A DNA stretch of 24,394 bases from JAIBBG01 sp043748015 (lineage in GTDB: Bacteria > Bacteroidota > Bacteroidia > Flavobacteriales_D > Sanyastnellaceae): assembly GCA_043748015.1 (NCBI GenBank), contig JAYTOA010000137.1, positions 1 through 24,394 of the forward strand, read 5' to 3'. The notes beneath the pieces are model-generated. The model was given only the letters and a program-made list of their open reading frames with translations. It made no database searches and was not told the DNA's origin. Of this stretch, positions 1 to 8,724 are shown piece after piece (the first letter of the stretch is position 1; each line of letters opens with the position of its first letter). The position numbers were made by a program, and so were the translations under genes.

Positions 1-86
1 TGATTGCGCGGAATATTCACGTCAATATTTTTCAGATTGTGCTCGCGGGCACCAATGACTTCAATGATTTCTTCAGCAATTTCCAT
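1..86 (-). CDS. uvrA: UvrA, excinuclease ABC subunit A (N-terminal fragment, cut by window edge)
   Basis: Only the first 28 codons are present. Read on the minus strand from the ATG at 86-84, they give an acidic start followed by IEVIGAREHNLKNIDVNIPR. This is the highly characteristic UvrA opening, which in the full protein leads straight into the first ABC-ATPase Walker A. UvrA is the damage-recognition ATPase of the UvrABC nucleotide excision repair complex in the cytoplasm. The frame stays open to base 1, so the remainder lies to the left of the window. The gene is divergent from the cyclase gene at 284. A well-matched Bacteroidota-type promoter ends 7 nt before the ATG (separate entry). 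The identification rests on the N-terminal motif alone, but that motif is distinctive. Confidence 0.88.
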   Translation of the reverse strand, partial: MEIAEEIIEVIGAREHNLKNIDVNIPRN

Positions 87-93
87 ATGGGTT

Positions 94-125
94 CAAAGAT
101 GGGATGAACCAATAACAATCGCAAA
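94..125 (-). promoter_or_regulatory. Bacteroidota-type promoter for uvrA
   Basis: On the minus strand TTTG (125-122) is followed after exactly 20 nt by CATCTTTG (101-94). This matches the Bacteroidota sigma-ABfr consensus TTTG-N19-21-TAnnTTTG at all but one defined position (C for T). The -7 box ends 7 nt before the uvrA ATG, so the transcript would have almost no leader. The function is inferred from spacing and consensus only. Confidence 0.55.
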
Positions 126-283
126 GAAGATTTGTTGACAAATGCCTTGATGCGTGCGAGATCCTTGATGCACTTGCGATCTAAGGTCATTTTTCACCAG
201 TCATAAAAACTCACAGGGATGAAGTTTTACGGCCTTACCCTTATTTGAGCGAACTTTGGAGCGTTAGTTTCTGATTCACGTCA

Positions 284-2356
284 ATGCATCGTAAAACCCT
301 CATACTCATTTTCATTTTACTCACAACGGCGAAGATCATTGCTCAGCATCGGTCTGATTCTCTTATAGTGATGATCCAGACAGCACAGGAAGATAATTCC
401 AAGTTGAACGCCTTGAACGCCCTCGCACTTGCATTGATGGAAAGCAGACCAGATACGGTTGTATTTCTTTCCGATGAAGCCAATACCCTCGCAATGAAGT
501 TGGGAGATTATATCGGCGCGGCGGATGCTTCTCTCAACAAAGCCACTGCAATGTTGAAGCTCGGCGAGAATAAAGAAGCCTTTCGACTTACATCCGAACT
601 CATCCACACATGTGATCAATGGATGGAGACTGACGATCTAGTTTTGAAAAATGCATTGCTCAACCGTGTCAGTGCAGCGAATAACCTGATGGCAACCATC
701 AGTGAATTGCAGGGCAATGAATTGGAAGCTTTGCGATATCGAAATGAAGTTTTGCAGATATCACAAAAACGTGGGGATCGCAAAGGCGCCGCAGATACTT
801 ACTATAAGATTGGTGTCACCTATGAAAACCAAGGCAATTTCAATAAAGCATTAGAGCATTATCAAGCAGCTTTGAGAATTTATGAGGCACTGGGAGAGGA
901 GCGTTACATCGCGACTCTGCTTCAGCGAACGGGTAGTGTTTACGAAAATTTAGGTGATGATGTAAGAGCTTTGGAATTCAACTTGCGGGCTTTGAAGATG
1001 AGTGAGCAATTGGGCAATAGTTTGGAAAGTGCAGCGCTACTTAGTGATTTGGGGCGAATCTATGCACGACAAATGCAATTTGATAAATCACTTGAGTATT
1101 ATAATAAGGTTCTTGCTTTGGCTGAATTGACGGGTGATCTTAAAGTAGTTGCGCTACATCTTGGCAACATTGGATCCGTTCATTTGGCAAGTGGAAATGA
1201 TGCAGATGCGTTGACATATTATTTCCGCGCACTCAAACTTTCAGAAGAAATCGGCAACAATCATGATAAGGCAAGACTGCTTGCCAGTATCGGAAATGTG
1301 CACGTGAAGGCAGGAAAATTCAAAGAGGCAGAAGAAGAATTACAAAGAGCAGTTGCTCTGGGAGATAGCATTGGAGCAATCAATGACCTTTGGTATTTTG
1401 AAGAATCACTTTCGCGATTGTATGATACCACAGGGAGATTTGAACTCGCGTTGAGTCACTTCAAAAGATCAATGGCATTAAAGGATACTCTGTTCAATCT
1501 GGAAAAAGATAAAGAGCTAACGCGTAAAGCGATGAATTATGAGTTCGATAAGAAGGAATCACACGCCAAAGCTGAGCAGGATAAGAAGGATGCGATTGCA
1601 AGAAAGGAGATGCAGCGGCAGAAAATATTGAGCAACAGTTTTATTGTAGGTTTCGGTGTGATGTTTTTGTTTGCCATTATTTTCTTTACCCAACGAAATA
1701 GAATTCGCGCTAGTAAATATCGAAGTGATGAACTGCTTCTCAATATCCTTCCTTCTGAAGTGGCTGATGAATTGAAGGCAAATGGAAGTGCTCAGGCGCG
1801 ATTGTTTGAACACGTTACTGTTATGTTCACGGACTTCAAGAATTTCACGAGGATATCTGAGAAACTGTCTGCGCAGGAATTGGTAGAAGAGATTCATACA
1901 TGTTTTAAATCATTTGATGAAATCATAGCACGTAACAATCTAGAGAAGATCAAAACAATTGGTGATAGTTATATGTGTGCAGGTGGATTGCCTGTGGCCA
2001 ACAATACCAATCAATTCGATGTCGTAAACGCGGCGTTGGAGATCATAGAATTCATGAAAAAATATACACGACAACGTGAGGCAGCAGGTAAAGAGGTGTT
2101 CGAGGTGCGGATTGGCGTCAATAGCGGACCGGTGGTCGCCGGTATTGTTGGTGTTACAAAATTTGCCTATGACATTTGGGGCAATACGGTGAATGTTGCA
2201 TCACGCATGGAGTCAGCGTGCGAGGCGGGAAAGATCAATATCAGTGGAGCAACCTGGGAGCTCGTTAAGAATGAATACAATTGCATTTATAGAGGTAAGA
2301 TTGAAGCAAAAAACAAAGGCATGATTGATATGTATTTTGTTGATGGAAAAAAGTGA
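284..2356 (+). CDS. TPR-transmembrane class III adenylate cyclase
   Basis: 690 residues. A signal peptide (about 1-20, ending IIAQ) is followed by a long TPR array (about 30-410) carrying typical pairs such as ALEHYQAAL and SLEYYNKVL. Next come a Lys/Glu-rich coiled coil (about 415-447), one membrane helix (about 453-473), a linker with LLLNILPSEVADELK, and a class III nucleotidyl cyclase domain (about 508-690). The metal-binding Asp pair is visible as D517 (FTDF) and D561 (GDSYM). The purine-selecting positions are K557 (EKIKTIGD) and D630 (YDIWG), the adenylate rather than guanylate cyclase combination. The transition-state Asn/Arg are N637 and R641 (NVASR). This predicts cAMP synthesis in the cytoplasm under control of a periplasmic TPR sensor. 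The architecture is known in Bacteroidota; the ligand is unknown. No Shine-Dalgarno sequence was seen. It is divergent from uvrA. Confidence 0.9.
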   Translation: MHRKTLILIFILLTTAKIIAQHRSDSLIVMIQTAQEDNSKLNALNALALALMESRPDTVVFLSDEANTLAMKLGDYIGAADASLNKATAMLKLGENKEAFRLTSELIHTCDQWMETDDLVLKNALLNRVSAANNLMATISELQGNELEALRYRNEVLQISQKRGDRKGAADTYYKIGVTYENQGNFNKALEHYQAALRIYEALGEERYIATLLQRTGSVYENLGDDVRALEFNLRALKMSEQLGNSLESAALLSDLGRIYARQMQFDKSLEYYNKVLALAELTGDLKVVALHLGNIGSVHLASGNDADALTYYFRALKLSEEIGNNHDKARLLASIGNVHVKAGKFKEAEEELQRAVALGDSIGAINDLWYFEESLSRLYDTTGRFELALSHFKRSMALKDTLFNLEKDKELTRKAMNYEFDKKESHAKAEQDKKDAIARKEMQRQKILSNSFIVGFGVMFLFAIIFFTQRNRIRASKYRSDELLLNILPSEVADELKANGSAQARLFEHVTVMFTDFKNFTRISEKLSAQELVEEIHTCFKSFDEIIARNNLEKIKTIGDSYMCAGGLPVANNTNQFDVVNAALEIIEFMKKYTRQREAAGKEVFEVRIGVNSGPVVAGIVGVTKFAYDIWGNTVNVASRMESACEAGKINISGATWELVKNEYNCIYRGKIEAKNKGMIDMYFVDGKK

Positions 2357-2498
2357 TGCGCACTTCCCAGGATAATTCTTCAGTATAATATTTCCCCTGC
2401 ACCAAGCTGTTGACCTTGCTCAATGATATGTCTCCATATTGTGGTAGTAATCTTGCATCGCAATCCAATTCACCGAACAATCAAAATCAATACATAGC

Positions 2499-3215
2499 AT
2501 GTCAAATCACATCATACACAAATCATCAACGAGAGGAATCGCCAATCATGGCTGGCTTCAAAGCAAACACACTTTTAGTTTTGCAGATTATTACGACCAG
2601 ACACGCATGCATTTCGGCGCGTTGCGCGTTTTGAATGATGATCATGTTGCAGCGGGAATGGGTTTTAGTGAACATCAGCACCGCAATATGGAAATCATTT
2701 CCATTCCTTTGGAAGGCGCGTTAGAACATAAAGACAGCATGGGCAATGTTGCAGTCATTCGGCATGGTGATATACAAGTTCTGAGTGCAGGATTGGGAAT
2801 CACTCACAGCGAATACAACCACAGTAAGGAGCTACCTGTGAGGTTTCTGCAGATTTGGATCGTTCCGAACAAGCCCAATGTGGAACCACGCTATGATCAG
2901 ATTTCCCTTGATGCAAAAAATAGACACAACAAGTTGGAACAGATTCTCTCGCCCAATATGGATGATGCTGGTGTGTGGATTCATCAGGATGCATGGTTTC
3001 ATATCGGAAGATTGGATAAGGGCTTTATTGCGGAGTACAACTTCAAGAAGGAAGGCAATGGCCTATACGCCTTTGTGCTGAAAGGTGACATGACAATCGA
3101 TGGTGTTGAATTGAATGAAAGAGACGGAATCGGCATCACTGGTGCAAGCAACATATCCCTTTATGCCAATTCTCAGGATGCGGAAATACTATTGATTGAA
3201 GTGCCGATGAGTTGA
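2499..3215 (+). CDS. Pirin family protein (YhhW/quercetinase-like bicupin)
   Basis: 238 residues, a normal length for the bacterial YhhW-type pirins. It opens with the pirin pattern HGWLQSKHTFSFADYY. The N-terminal cupin has the metal-binding set H59, H61 (SEHQHRNME), H103 and E105 (GITHSEYN), spaced as in Fe/Ni-binding pirins. The C-terminal half (about 140-238) is the degenerate second cupin. Some family members cleave quercetin and others act as redox-sensing regulators; the true substrate cannot be read from sequence. There is no signal peptide, so it is cytoplasmic. It lies 142 nt after the cyclase gene and appears to be transcribed alone. Confidence 0.9.
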   Translation: MSNHIIHKSSTRGIANHGWLQSKHTFSFADYYDQTRMHFGALRVLNDDHVAAGMGFSEHQHRNMEIISIPLEGALEHKDSMGNVAVIRHGDIQVLSAGLGITHSEYNHSKELPVRFLQIWIVPNKPNVEPRYDQISLDAKNRHNKLEQILSPNMDDAGVWIHQDAWFHIGRLDKGFIAEYNFKKEGNGLYAFVLKGDMTIDGVELNERDGIGITGASNISLYANSQDAEILLIEVPMS

Positions 3216-3392
3216 AGTTTTTTTTGCGGGAGAATTGACACTGGAAAATTATTGCTGTTGAATGGTAGTGCGTTGGAAAACGATTAACCGATAATCATTA
3301 GTTTGAATTTTCTGCTTCCTTGAGTTCGAAAAAAATAACTGCAATTTTTTGTTGCGTTACTTGAAATACTGTTCATCACACTATTTTCCTTC

Positions 3393-3400
3393 TAATTTTG
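3393..3400 (+). promoter_or_regulatory. Candidate -7 element for the TPR lipoprotein gene
   Basis: TAATTTTG matches the Bacteroidota -7 consensus TAnnTTTG at all defined positions and lies 24 nt before the ATG at 3425. No good TTTG is found 19-21 nt upstream, so the call rests on one box in an AT-rich intergenic region. Confidence 0.4.
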
Positions 3401-3424
3401 TAAGTGTAAACCAAACCTCGAATC

Positions 3425-5146
3425 ATGCGCGCAATTCTCACCATTATCGCACTGAGTTTGCTACTAATTTCGTGCGAACAGCGATCAAAAAGCGACAACA
3501 ACAAAACAAAATCTGATGACGATCGACACGGATGTTGCGCTCCGGAACTGACCGACAATTCCTGGTATCATTCGGGAATGAAGGCTCCACTGTTCAGCGG
3601 ACTTGAGGGGATGCACTATACCATCACAACATCCAATACAGAAGCACAACGCTATTTTGATCAGGGCTTGATGCTGTCATTTGGTTTTAACCACGCCGAA
3701 GCAGGTAGATCCTTTTATGAATCCGCCAGACTTGATTCTAACTGCGCCATGTGTTGGTGGGGATTCGCTTATGTGCTTGGCCCGAACTACAATGCCGGCA
3801 TGGAGAAGGATAACTTCCAACGAGCTTATGACGCTGTTCAAAAGTCTAAAGCGTTGAGTACATCTATTTCTCAAAAAGAAAAAGACTTGATTGGCGCATT
3901 AACACATCGCTATTCAAGTGACACAACCATCGAGCGTTCGACACTGGATTCCGCATACGCATCTGCAATGAGAGAGGTTTATCGCACATATCCTGAGGAT
4001 GTCACGTTGGCGACGCTCTTCGCAGAGTCATTAATGGATTTACATCCATGGAACTTATGGCAGAAAGACGGCAGCGTTCAGCCATGGACACCTGAAATTC
4101 TTTCTGTTTTGGAGGATTGTCTTCGTCGTGATCCTCGCCATGCGGGCGCAAATCATTTATATATTCATGCAACAGAAATGTCGCAGCATGCAGAGATGGC
4201 ACTTGCCAGCGCTGACTTGCTGCGCGATCTGGTGCCCGGCTCTGGTCATCTTTTGCACATGCCTGCCCATACATACATCCGCATAGGACGATATCACGAT
4301 GGAGTTGTGGCCAATCAAAAAGCAGTTTTGGTGGATAGTTTATATGTCGAGGCTTGCCATGCCCAGGGCGTATATCCATTGGCTTATTATCCACATAACC
4401 ATCACTTCATCGCCGCCTGCGCAACCATGAGTGGTGAGAGCAAACTAGCCATGGAAGGCGCTATTGCTACTGCAGATCATGCACACAAGAAACTTTTACG
4501 TGATCCTATGTGGGCCACACTGCTGCATTATTATTCCATTCCCTGGTTCGTGGAAGTGAAGCTTGGTTTATGGGATGAGATTCACAAAACACCTGCGCCC
4601 GAGCAGGATCTTAAATATCCTTCTGTCATTTGGCATTATGCACAAGGAATGGAACGATTGTCGAAAGATGACGTGAAAAAGGCAGGTCAACATTTAGAAG
4701 AGATGAAGTTAATCATGACCGACACCACCATCAAAGAGTTGATGATCTGGGGTATCAACAGCATGTACGACATATGTGAGATTGCATCGAAGACTTTGGA
4801 AGGTGAATTAAGAGCGAAGGAAAAGAAATTCGATCTGGCCATTGCATTGTTGAAGGAAGCGACTGCGAAAGAAGATGCATTGAATTATGACGAACCACCG
4901 GATTGGTTCTTCTCTGTGCGGCATCACCTTGGTGAAGTATTAATCGAAGCAGGAAAGTTGCCCGAAGCAGCGAAGGTTTACGAAGAAGATCTTCTCATTT
5001 ACCGCGACAATGGATGGGCACTTTGCGGGCTGATGAATGTGTACCTTGAGATGGGTGATTTGGAGAAATATGAAATGACAAAAGTGAGATTCAATGATGC
5101 ATGGAAATATGCAGATGTGAAGATATCGAAATCGCGTATTCTTTGA
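3425..5146 (+). CDS. TPR lipoprotein with conserved His motifs, function unknown
   Basis: 573 residues. The N-terminus is a lipoprotein signal with lipobox LLIS-C17, so the protein is probably anchored on the periplasmic or outer-membrane side. After a Ser/Asp/Lys-rich linker come helical TPR-like repeats, for example RYFDQGLMLSFGFNHAEAGR near 80. His-containing motifs are unusually regular: HPWNLW (207-212), NHLYIHATE (243-251), HMPAHTYIR (278-286) and YYPHNHHF (321-328), plus a CAMC pair (C107, C110). From memory, the same motifs recur in a large uncharacterised family of TPR proteins in Bacteroidota and Proteobacteria. The clustering suggests a metal or ligand site, which is inference. The gene stands alone, 209 nt after the pirin gene. 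No function is assigned. Confidence 0.85.
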   Translation: MRAILTIIALSLLLISCEQRSKSDNNKTKSDDDRHGCCAPELTDNSWYHSGMKAPLFSGLEGMHYTITTSNTEAQRYFDQGLMLSFGFNHAEAGRSFYESARLDSNCAMCWWGFAYVLGPNYNAGMEKDNFQRAYDAVQKSKALSTSISQKEKDLIGALTHRYSSDTTIERSTLDSAYASAMREVYRTYPEDVTLATLFAESLMDLHPWNLWQKDGSVQPWTPEILSVLEDCLRRDPRHAGANHLYIHATEMSQHAEMALASADLLRDLVPGSGHLLHMPAHTYIRIGRYHDGVVANQKAVLVDSLYVEACHAQGVYPLAYYPHNHHFIAACATMSGESKLAMEGAIATADHAHKKLLRDPMWATLLHYYSIPWFVEVKLGLWDEIHKTPAPEQDLKYPSVIWHYAQGMERLSKDDVKKAGQHLEEMKLIMTDTTIKELMIWGINSMYDICEIASKTLEGELRAKEKKFDLAIALLKEATAKEDALNYDEPPDWFFSVRHHLGEVLIEAGKLPEAAKVYEEDLLIYRDNGWALCGLMNVYLEMGDLEKYEMTKVRFNDAWKYADVKISKSRIL

Positions 5147-5219
5147 GCAGTAAAGATGTGATGTTTCTCACATTTAGTCGGAATATTCTCTGCTACATTT
5201 ATGCTCACACAATCTTTAC

Positions 5220-6116
5220 ATGGCTGTCATTGACTATTATAAAATTCTTGGATTAAATAAATCAGCAACGGAAGCCGAAATCAAGAAAGCATTCAGGAAG
5301 ATGGCTCGCAAATACCATCCTGATTTGAATCCCAATAATAAGGATGCCGAGAAAAAATTTAAGGAGATCAATGAAGCCAATGAAGTGTTGAGTGATCCGG
5401 CGAAGCGGAAGAAGTATGATGCCTACGGTGGCGACTGGAAGCAAGCCGATCAATTTGAAGAAGCCAAACGTCAGCGCTCTTCCAACAGTGATAATCCATT
5501 TGGTGCAAGATCAGGAGCCGATTCTGCAAGCGACTATTCCGATTTTTTTGAATCGATGTTTGGAGAAGGTGCTTCAGGATATGGCGGAAATCAGTTGCGG
5601 TTCAGGGGTGCTGATCTTTATGCAGAATTACACTTGAACATTCGGGAAGTGTTTACAACACACAAACGAACGATCACAATAGACGGGCGAAATATTCGAC
5701 TCACTATTCCGGCTGGTATCAAAGACGGACAGAAAATTAGAATCAAGAATCAAGGTGGAGCAGGTGTCAACGGTGGACCCAATGGAGATCTCATCATCAG
5801 CTTTGTGATTTCAAATGATACTCCTTTTGTATTGGATGGAGATCAATTGTATTCTACAGCCGAAATTGATCTTTACACAGCTTTGCTGGGCGGCGAGATA
5901 ACTGTGAACACATTCGATGGTAAGGTGAAATTGAAAGTTCCGCCGGAAACTACAAACGGCACTAAGGTGAAGCTGAATGGGAAAGGTTTCCCGGTGTATA
6001 AGAAAGAGGGTTCATTCGGCGATTTAATCATTACTTATAATATAATAATCCCTACCAACCTTTCAGAAGCGGAGAAGAAACTTTTCACTGAATTGAAAAA
6101 TCTCAGAAAAAAATGA
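5220..6116 (+). CDS. cbpA: CbpA-like DnaJ co-chaperone (type II J protein)
   Basis: 298 residues. The N-terminal J domain (about 1-70) has the Hsp70-stimulating HPD at 33-35 in KYHPDLNPNN. A Ser/Gly/Phe-rich linker (about 85-130) follows, then the two beta-barrel C-terminal substrate-binding domains (about 135-290, with IPAGIKDGQKIRIKNQGG). There are no CxxCxGxG zinc repeats, so it is a CbpA/DJLA-type rather than a classic DnaJ. It should deliver clients to DnaK in the cytoplasm; E. coli CbpA also binds curved DNA. The next gene overlaps by 4 nt (ATGA) and encodes the CbpM-like modulator, which supports the CbpA call. A possible -7 box TACATTTA lies at 5194-5201. Confidence 0.92.
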   Translation: MAVIDYYKILGLNKSATEAEIKKAFRKMARKYHPDLNPNNKDAEKKFKEINEANEVLSDPAKRKKYDAYGGDWKQADQFEEAKRQRSSNSDNPFGARSGADSASDYSDFFESMFGEGASGYGGNQLRFRGADLYAELHLNIREVFTTHKRTITIDGRNIRLTIPAGIKDGQKIRIKNQGGAGVNGGPNGDLIISFVISNDTPFVLDGDQLYSTAEIDLYTALLGGEITVNTFDGKVKLKVPPETTNGTKVKLNGKGFPVYKKEGSFGDLIITYNIIIPTNLSEAEKKLFTELKNLRKK

Positions 6117-6415
6117 GCAAGCAAGAATACATAACGCTGAAAAAACTTTGCACGAGTTACAAGGTCGAGATGGCATTTTTTGATCAATTGAGCGAATACG
6201 GATTAATTGAAATTGTAAAGTTGGAACGAACGCGCGTGATTCATCTTGATAGAGTGCGCGACCTAGAGAGAATGATTCGTTTGCATCACGAATTGAACAT
6301 CAACTTAGAGGGAATTGATGCGGTATTCAATTTGTTGAACAGGATCGATGATCTTGAGAATGAATTGCAAGCGACTCGAAATAGGTTGAAGATATATGAG
6401 GAGAATTTTCACTGA
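6113..6415 (+). CDS. cbpM: CbpM-like chaperone modulator (MerR-like HTH)
   Basis: 100 residues, the usual CbpM size. The start ATG overlaps the cbpA stop as ATGA, so the two are translationally coupled. The N-terminal half resembles a reduced MerR-type helix-turn-helix (TLKKLCTSYKVEMAFFDQLSEYGLI). The C-terminal half is a helical, coiled-coil-like segment (RIDDLENELQATRNRLKIYEE). In E. coli CbpM binds the CbpA J domain and inhibits both its DnaK-stimulating and its DNA-binding activity. The same role is inferred here from size, fold and gene order. Confidence 0.85.
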   Translation: MSKQEYITLKKLCTSYKVEMAFFDQLSEYGLIEIVKLERTRVIHLDRVRDLERMIRLHHELNINLEGIDAVFNLLNRIDDLENELQATRNRLKIYEENFH

Positions 6416-6509
6416 ATTTTGCGAAAATTTTCAATAAGTTGTATTGTTTTTTTTTGTGACAGGTGTCCTTTATTAAACTATAAATTAGAGGTCTACATCT
6501 AAAAGTACC

Positions 6510-7355
6510 ATGGAACAAACACTTGAAAGAATCAGAGAAGAACAAAGAGCTTCCTGGAACAAATTCTCTCCCGGATGGAGAAAGTGGGATGAGTTGGTAA
6601 TGGATTTTCTTAAGCCGCTTGGTGATGAAATAATCACATTGATCCATCCCCAAAAAAATGATCTTATACTGGATATAGCCGCCGGTACCGGAGAACCGGG
6701 ATTGTCCATTGCCGCTAAACTCAATGGAGGAAAAGTCATCATCACCGATCTCTCGGAAGACATGTTGGAGATCGCACGCGAGCATGCATTGCTTCGTGGA
6801 ATAACTAACGTTGAAACCAAAGCTTGTGATGTAACCGAACTTCCATTTGAAGACAACACGTTTGATGCCGTCAGTTGTCGACTCGGGTATATGTTTTTCC
6901 CGGATATGTTACTTGCAACTAAAGAGATGACGCGCGTTTTAAAAACTGGAGGTAGGATTGCCACAGCTGTTTGGGGGGCTCCTGAGAAGAATTTTTGGGT
7001 GACATCAATCATGGGAATCATCAAGAACAACATGGATTTACCGGCACCTCCTGTGGATGGTCCAGGTATGTTTCGCTGTGCCAAGGACGGATTGATGGTC
7101 GATTTGTTTAAGCAGGCAGGGCTCAAGAAGATCACTCAAAGTGAAGTATTGGGGAAAATGAACTGTCGTACAGCCGATACCTATTGGACAATGATGACAG
7201 AGGTGGGAGCACCAATTGTGGCTGCATTAATTAGAGCGGATGAAGCTACTTACGGCAAAATCAAGAAGGAACTTTACCTGTTGTTGAATGAAAAATATCC
7301 CGATGGCAATGTGGTGATTGATTCAAGCGCACTTGTTATTTATGGTGAGAAATAG
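6510..7355 (+). CDS. Class I SAM-dependent methyltransferase (UbiE/Methyltransf_11-like)
   Basis: 281 residues. The Rossmann SAM-binding motif I is LDIAAGTGE (54-62), with the acidic ribose-binding D80 (IITDLSEDM). The motif II-like region is LPFEDNTFDAVSCRLG (111-126), typical of ubiquinone/menaquinone-type C-methyltransferases and small-molecule methylases. There is no signal peptide. The ATG at 6510 is preceded by AT-rich DNA with a 9-T run and no Shine-Dalgarno. The substrate is unknown; the following RibD_C gene lies 205 nt away, so co-transcription is uncertain. Confidence 0.88.
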   Translation: MEQTLERIREEQRASWNKFSPGWRKWDELVMDFLKPLGDEIITLIHPQKNDLILDIAAGTGEPGLSIAAKLNGGKVIITDLSEDMLEIAREHALLRGITNVETKACDVTELPFEDNTFDAVSCRLGYMFFPDMLLATKEMTRVLKTGGRIATAVWGAPEKNFWVTSIMGIIKNNMDLPAPPVDGPGMFRCAKDGLMVDLFKQAGLKKITQSEVLGKMNCRTADTYWTMMTEVGAPIVAALIRADEATYGKIKKELYLLLNEKYPDGNVVIDSSALVIYGEK

Positions 7356-7560
7356 GTCCTCCTGGTTTTGTCACAATATAGCTCTCTTGATATATTCTGT
7401 TCAAATGATCGATGAATTATACCGCGGCGGATGAGTTTCATGATACTCCGTGTGACTGATTGCATTCAATGGAGAGTTTTACTCGTATTCGCGTATCAAT
7501 TAATTGACTTATTCTTGTATGAGTGAATAGAAATCTTTGCTGTCAAATTGTTTTCATTTT

Positions 7561-8100
7561 ATGTCAGAAAAAAGAAAAGTTATCGTTTATATCGCAGCTA
7601 GCCTCGATGGCTTCATCGCGAAACCAAATGATAACCTTGATTTTTTGAATATGGTCGATAGGGAAGGAGAGGACTATGGATATTTTAAATTTATTGAAGA
7701 TATCGATACCGTTATTCTTGGAAGGAAAACGTATGACTGGGTGATGACGAAAGTGGATGTATTCCCACATGCTGACAAAGAAGCGTATGTCATTACCAGA
7801 ACATCACGTCAGGCAATTGGCAAGACACAATTCTATACCGGCGATTTGAAAGCACTCATTTCTGAATTGCGAAACAGAGCAGGAAAAAACATTTTTGTAG
7901 ACGGTGGAGCTGAAGTCGTGAACGAATTATGGCGAATGGATTTGATTGACGAAATAATCATTTCCATCATACCAATAGTTGTAGGTGCGGGTGTTTCTCT
8001 TTTTTCAAATAATATCCCTGAAAGAAAATTGCAACTTCTCTCTTCAAAGCGCTTCGAATCCGGACTTGTGCAAGTGCATTATAACGTGAAACAGCACTAG
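7561..8100 (+). CDS. RibD_C/dihydrofolate-reductase-fold family protein
   Basis: 179 residues from the ATG at 7561. An upstream in-frame ATG at 7537 would add eight residues (MLSNCFHF) that do not look like the family, so 7561 is preferred. Family signatures are SLDGFIA (14-20), VILGRKTYDW (51-60) and a C-terminal FVDGGAEVVNELW followed by LIDEIIISIIPIVVGAG (about 112-144), the NADPH-binding DHFR-like fold. These stand-alone proteins (YwjB/YyaP type) are predicted NAD(P)H reductases of unknown substrate. A distant paralogue is encoded at 13015-13581. The SnoaL-like gene follows after 54 nt, perhaps in the same transcript. Confidence 0.88.
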   Translation: MSEKRKVIVYIAASLDGFIAKPNDNLDFLNMVDREGEDYGYFKFIEDIDTVILGRKTYDWVMTKVDVFPHADKEAYVITRTSRQAIGKTQFYTGDLKALISELRNRAGKNIFVDGGAEVVNELWRMDLIDEIIISIIPIVVGAGVSLFSNNIPERKLQLLSSKRFESGLVQVHYNVKQH

Positions 8101-8154
8101 CTCAATTAGTGAGAAGAATTACAAACGATGTCATCGCTACTAAATGCAAATTGA

Positions 8155-8535
8155 ATGTTAGTCAACACATCAAATAAAACAAAGGCAATAGATTTTTTGC
8201 TGCAATGTTCAAGAGGAGAATCACGCAATGCGTTTGAGCAATACGCTTCATCGAATATCATTCACCACAACGCGTATTTTCCGGCTGATCCAAAAGTTTT
8301 GATGCAGGCGATGGAAGACAACGCGAAGAGATTTCCTGAGATGACTTTTACAATACAACGTGCCATCGTAGAAGGAGATATCGTTGCTGTCCACTCGAAA
8401 GCACATATGGAAAAAGGCGATCGCGGCTATGCAATCATGCACATTTTGCGATTCGTCAATGACAAGATCGTAGAGCTTTGGGATTTCGGTCAACCAGTAC
8501 CAGAAGACATGCCGAATGAGAATGGAATGTTTTAA
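8155..8535 (+). CDS. SnoaL-like / NTF2-like family protein
   Basis: 126 residues. The fold is suggested by an N-terminal helical segment and IIHHNAYFPADP (about 35-46), then alternating strands ending in ILRFVNDKIVELWDFGQPVP (97-116). This is the standard SnoaL-like cone-barrel pattern in stand-alone proteins of 115-130 residues. H37, H38, H80 and H84 could line the pocket. Family members include polyketide cyclases and many uncharacterised small-molecule isomerases or hydrolases. The reaction here is unknown. It follows the RibD_C gene by 54 nt on the same strand. Confidence 0.8.
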   Translation: MLVNTSNKTKAIDFLLQCSRGESRNAFEQYASSNIIHHNAYFPADPKVLMQAMEDNAKRFPEMTFTIQRAIVEGDIVAVHSKAHMEKGDRGYAIMHILRFVNDKIVELWDFGQPVPEDMPNENGMF

Positions 8536-8689
8536 CGCGATGAATGTAGGAATTTGGTTTAGCTGGCTGGTGATTAGGGATCCCCTGAATCCTAATCCTA
8601 ACACCTGAGCTTCCTCCGTTAATAGCGCTGTTGAAAACCTCCAAATTCTACTTTTCAATTCGCAGTTGAAGCAACCCTTTCAAAATACA

Positions 8690-8719
8690 TTTGTCCATCA
8701 AAACACCACCCTAATTTTA
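8690..8719 (+). promoter_or_regulatory. Bacteroidota-type promoter for the small TPR gene
   Basis: TTTG (8690-8693), an 18-nt spacer and TAATTTTA (8712-8719) fit the consensus with one mismatch and a spacer one base short. The -7 box ends 5 nt before the ATG at 8725, so the mRNA would be leaderless or nearly so. Confidence 0.5.
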
Positions 8720-8724
8720 TTTAC

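Noticed and set aside
4002..4394. 130-codon minus-strand frame
   Set aside because: It is a shadow of the TPR lipoprotein gene; no recognisable motif.
6417..6435. AATTTT-GCG-AAAATT hairpin after cbpM
   Set aside because: It is a weak AT-only stem without a following T-tract; chance is likely in AT-rich DNA.
6485..7135. 216-codon minus-strand frame
   Set aside because: It is antisense to the methyltransferase with intact SAM motifs; no protein-like features.
8572..8597. Inverted repeat GATTAGG/CCTAATC with an internal GGGATCCC palindrome
   Set aside because: It is short, has a 12-nt loop and no T-tract, and two alternative pairings compete. It is not convincing as a terminator after the SnoaL-like gene.
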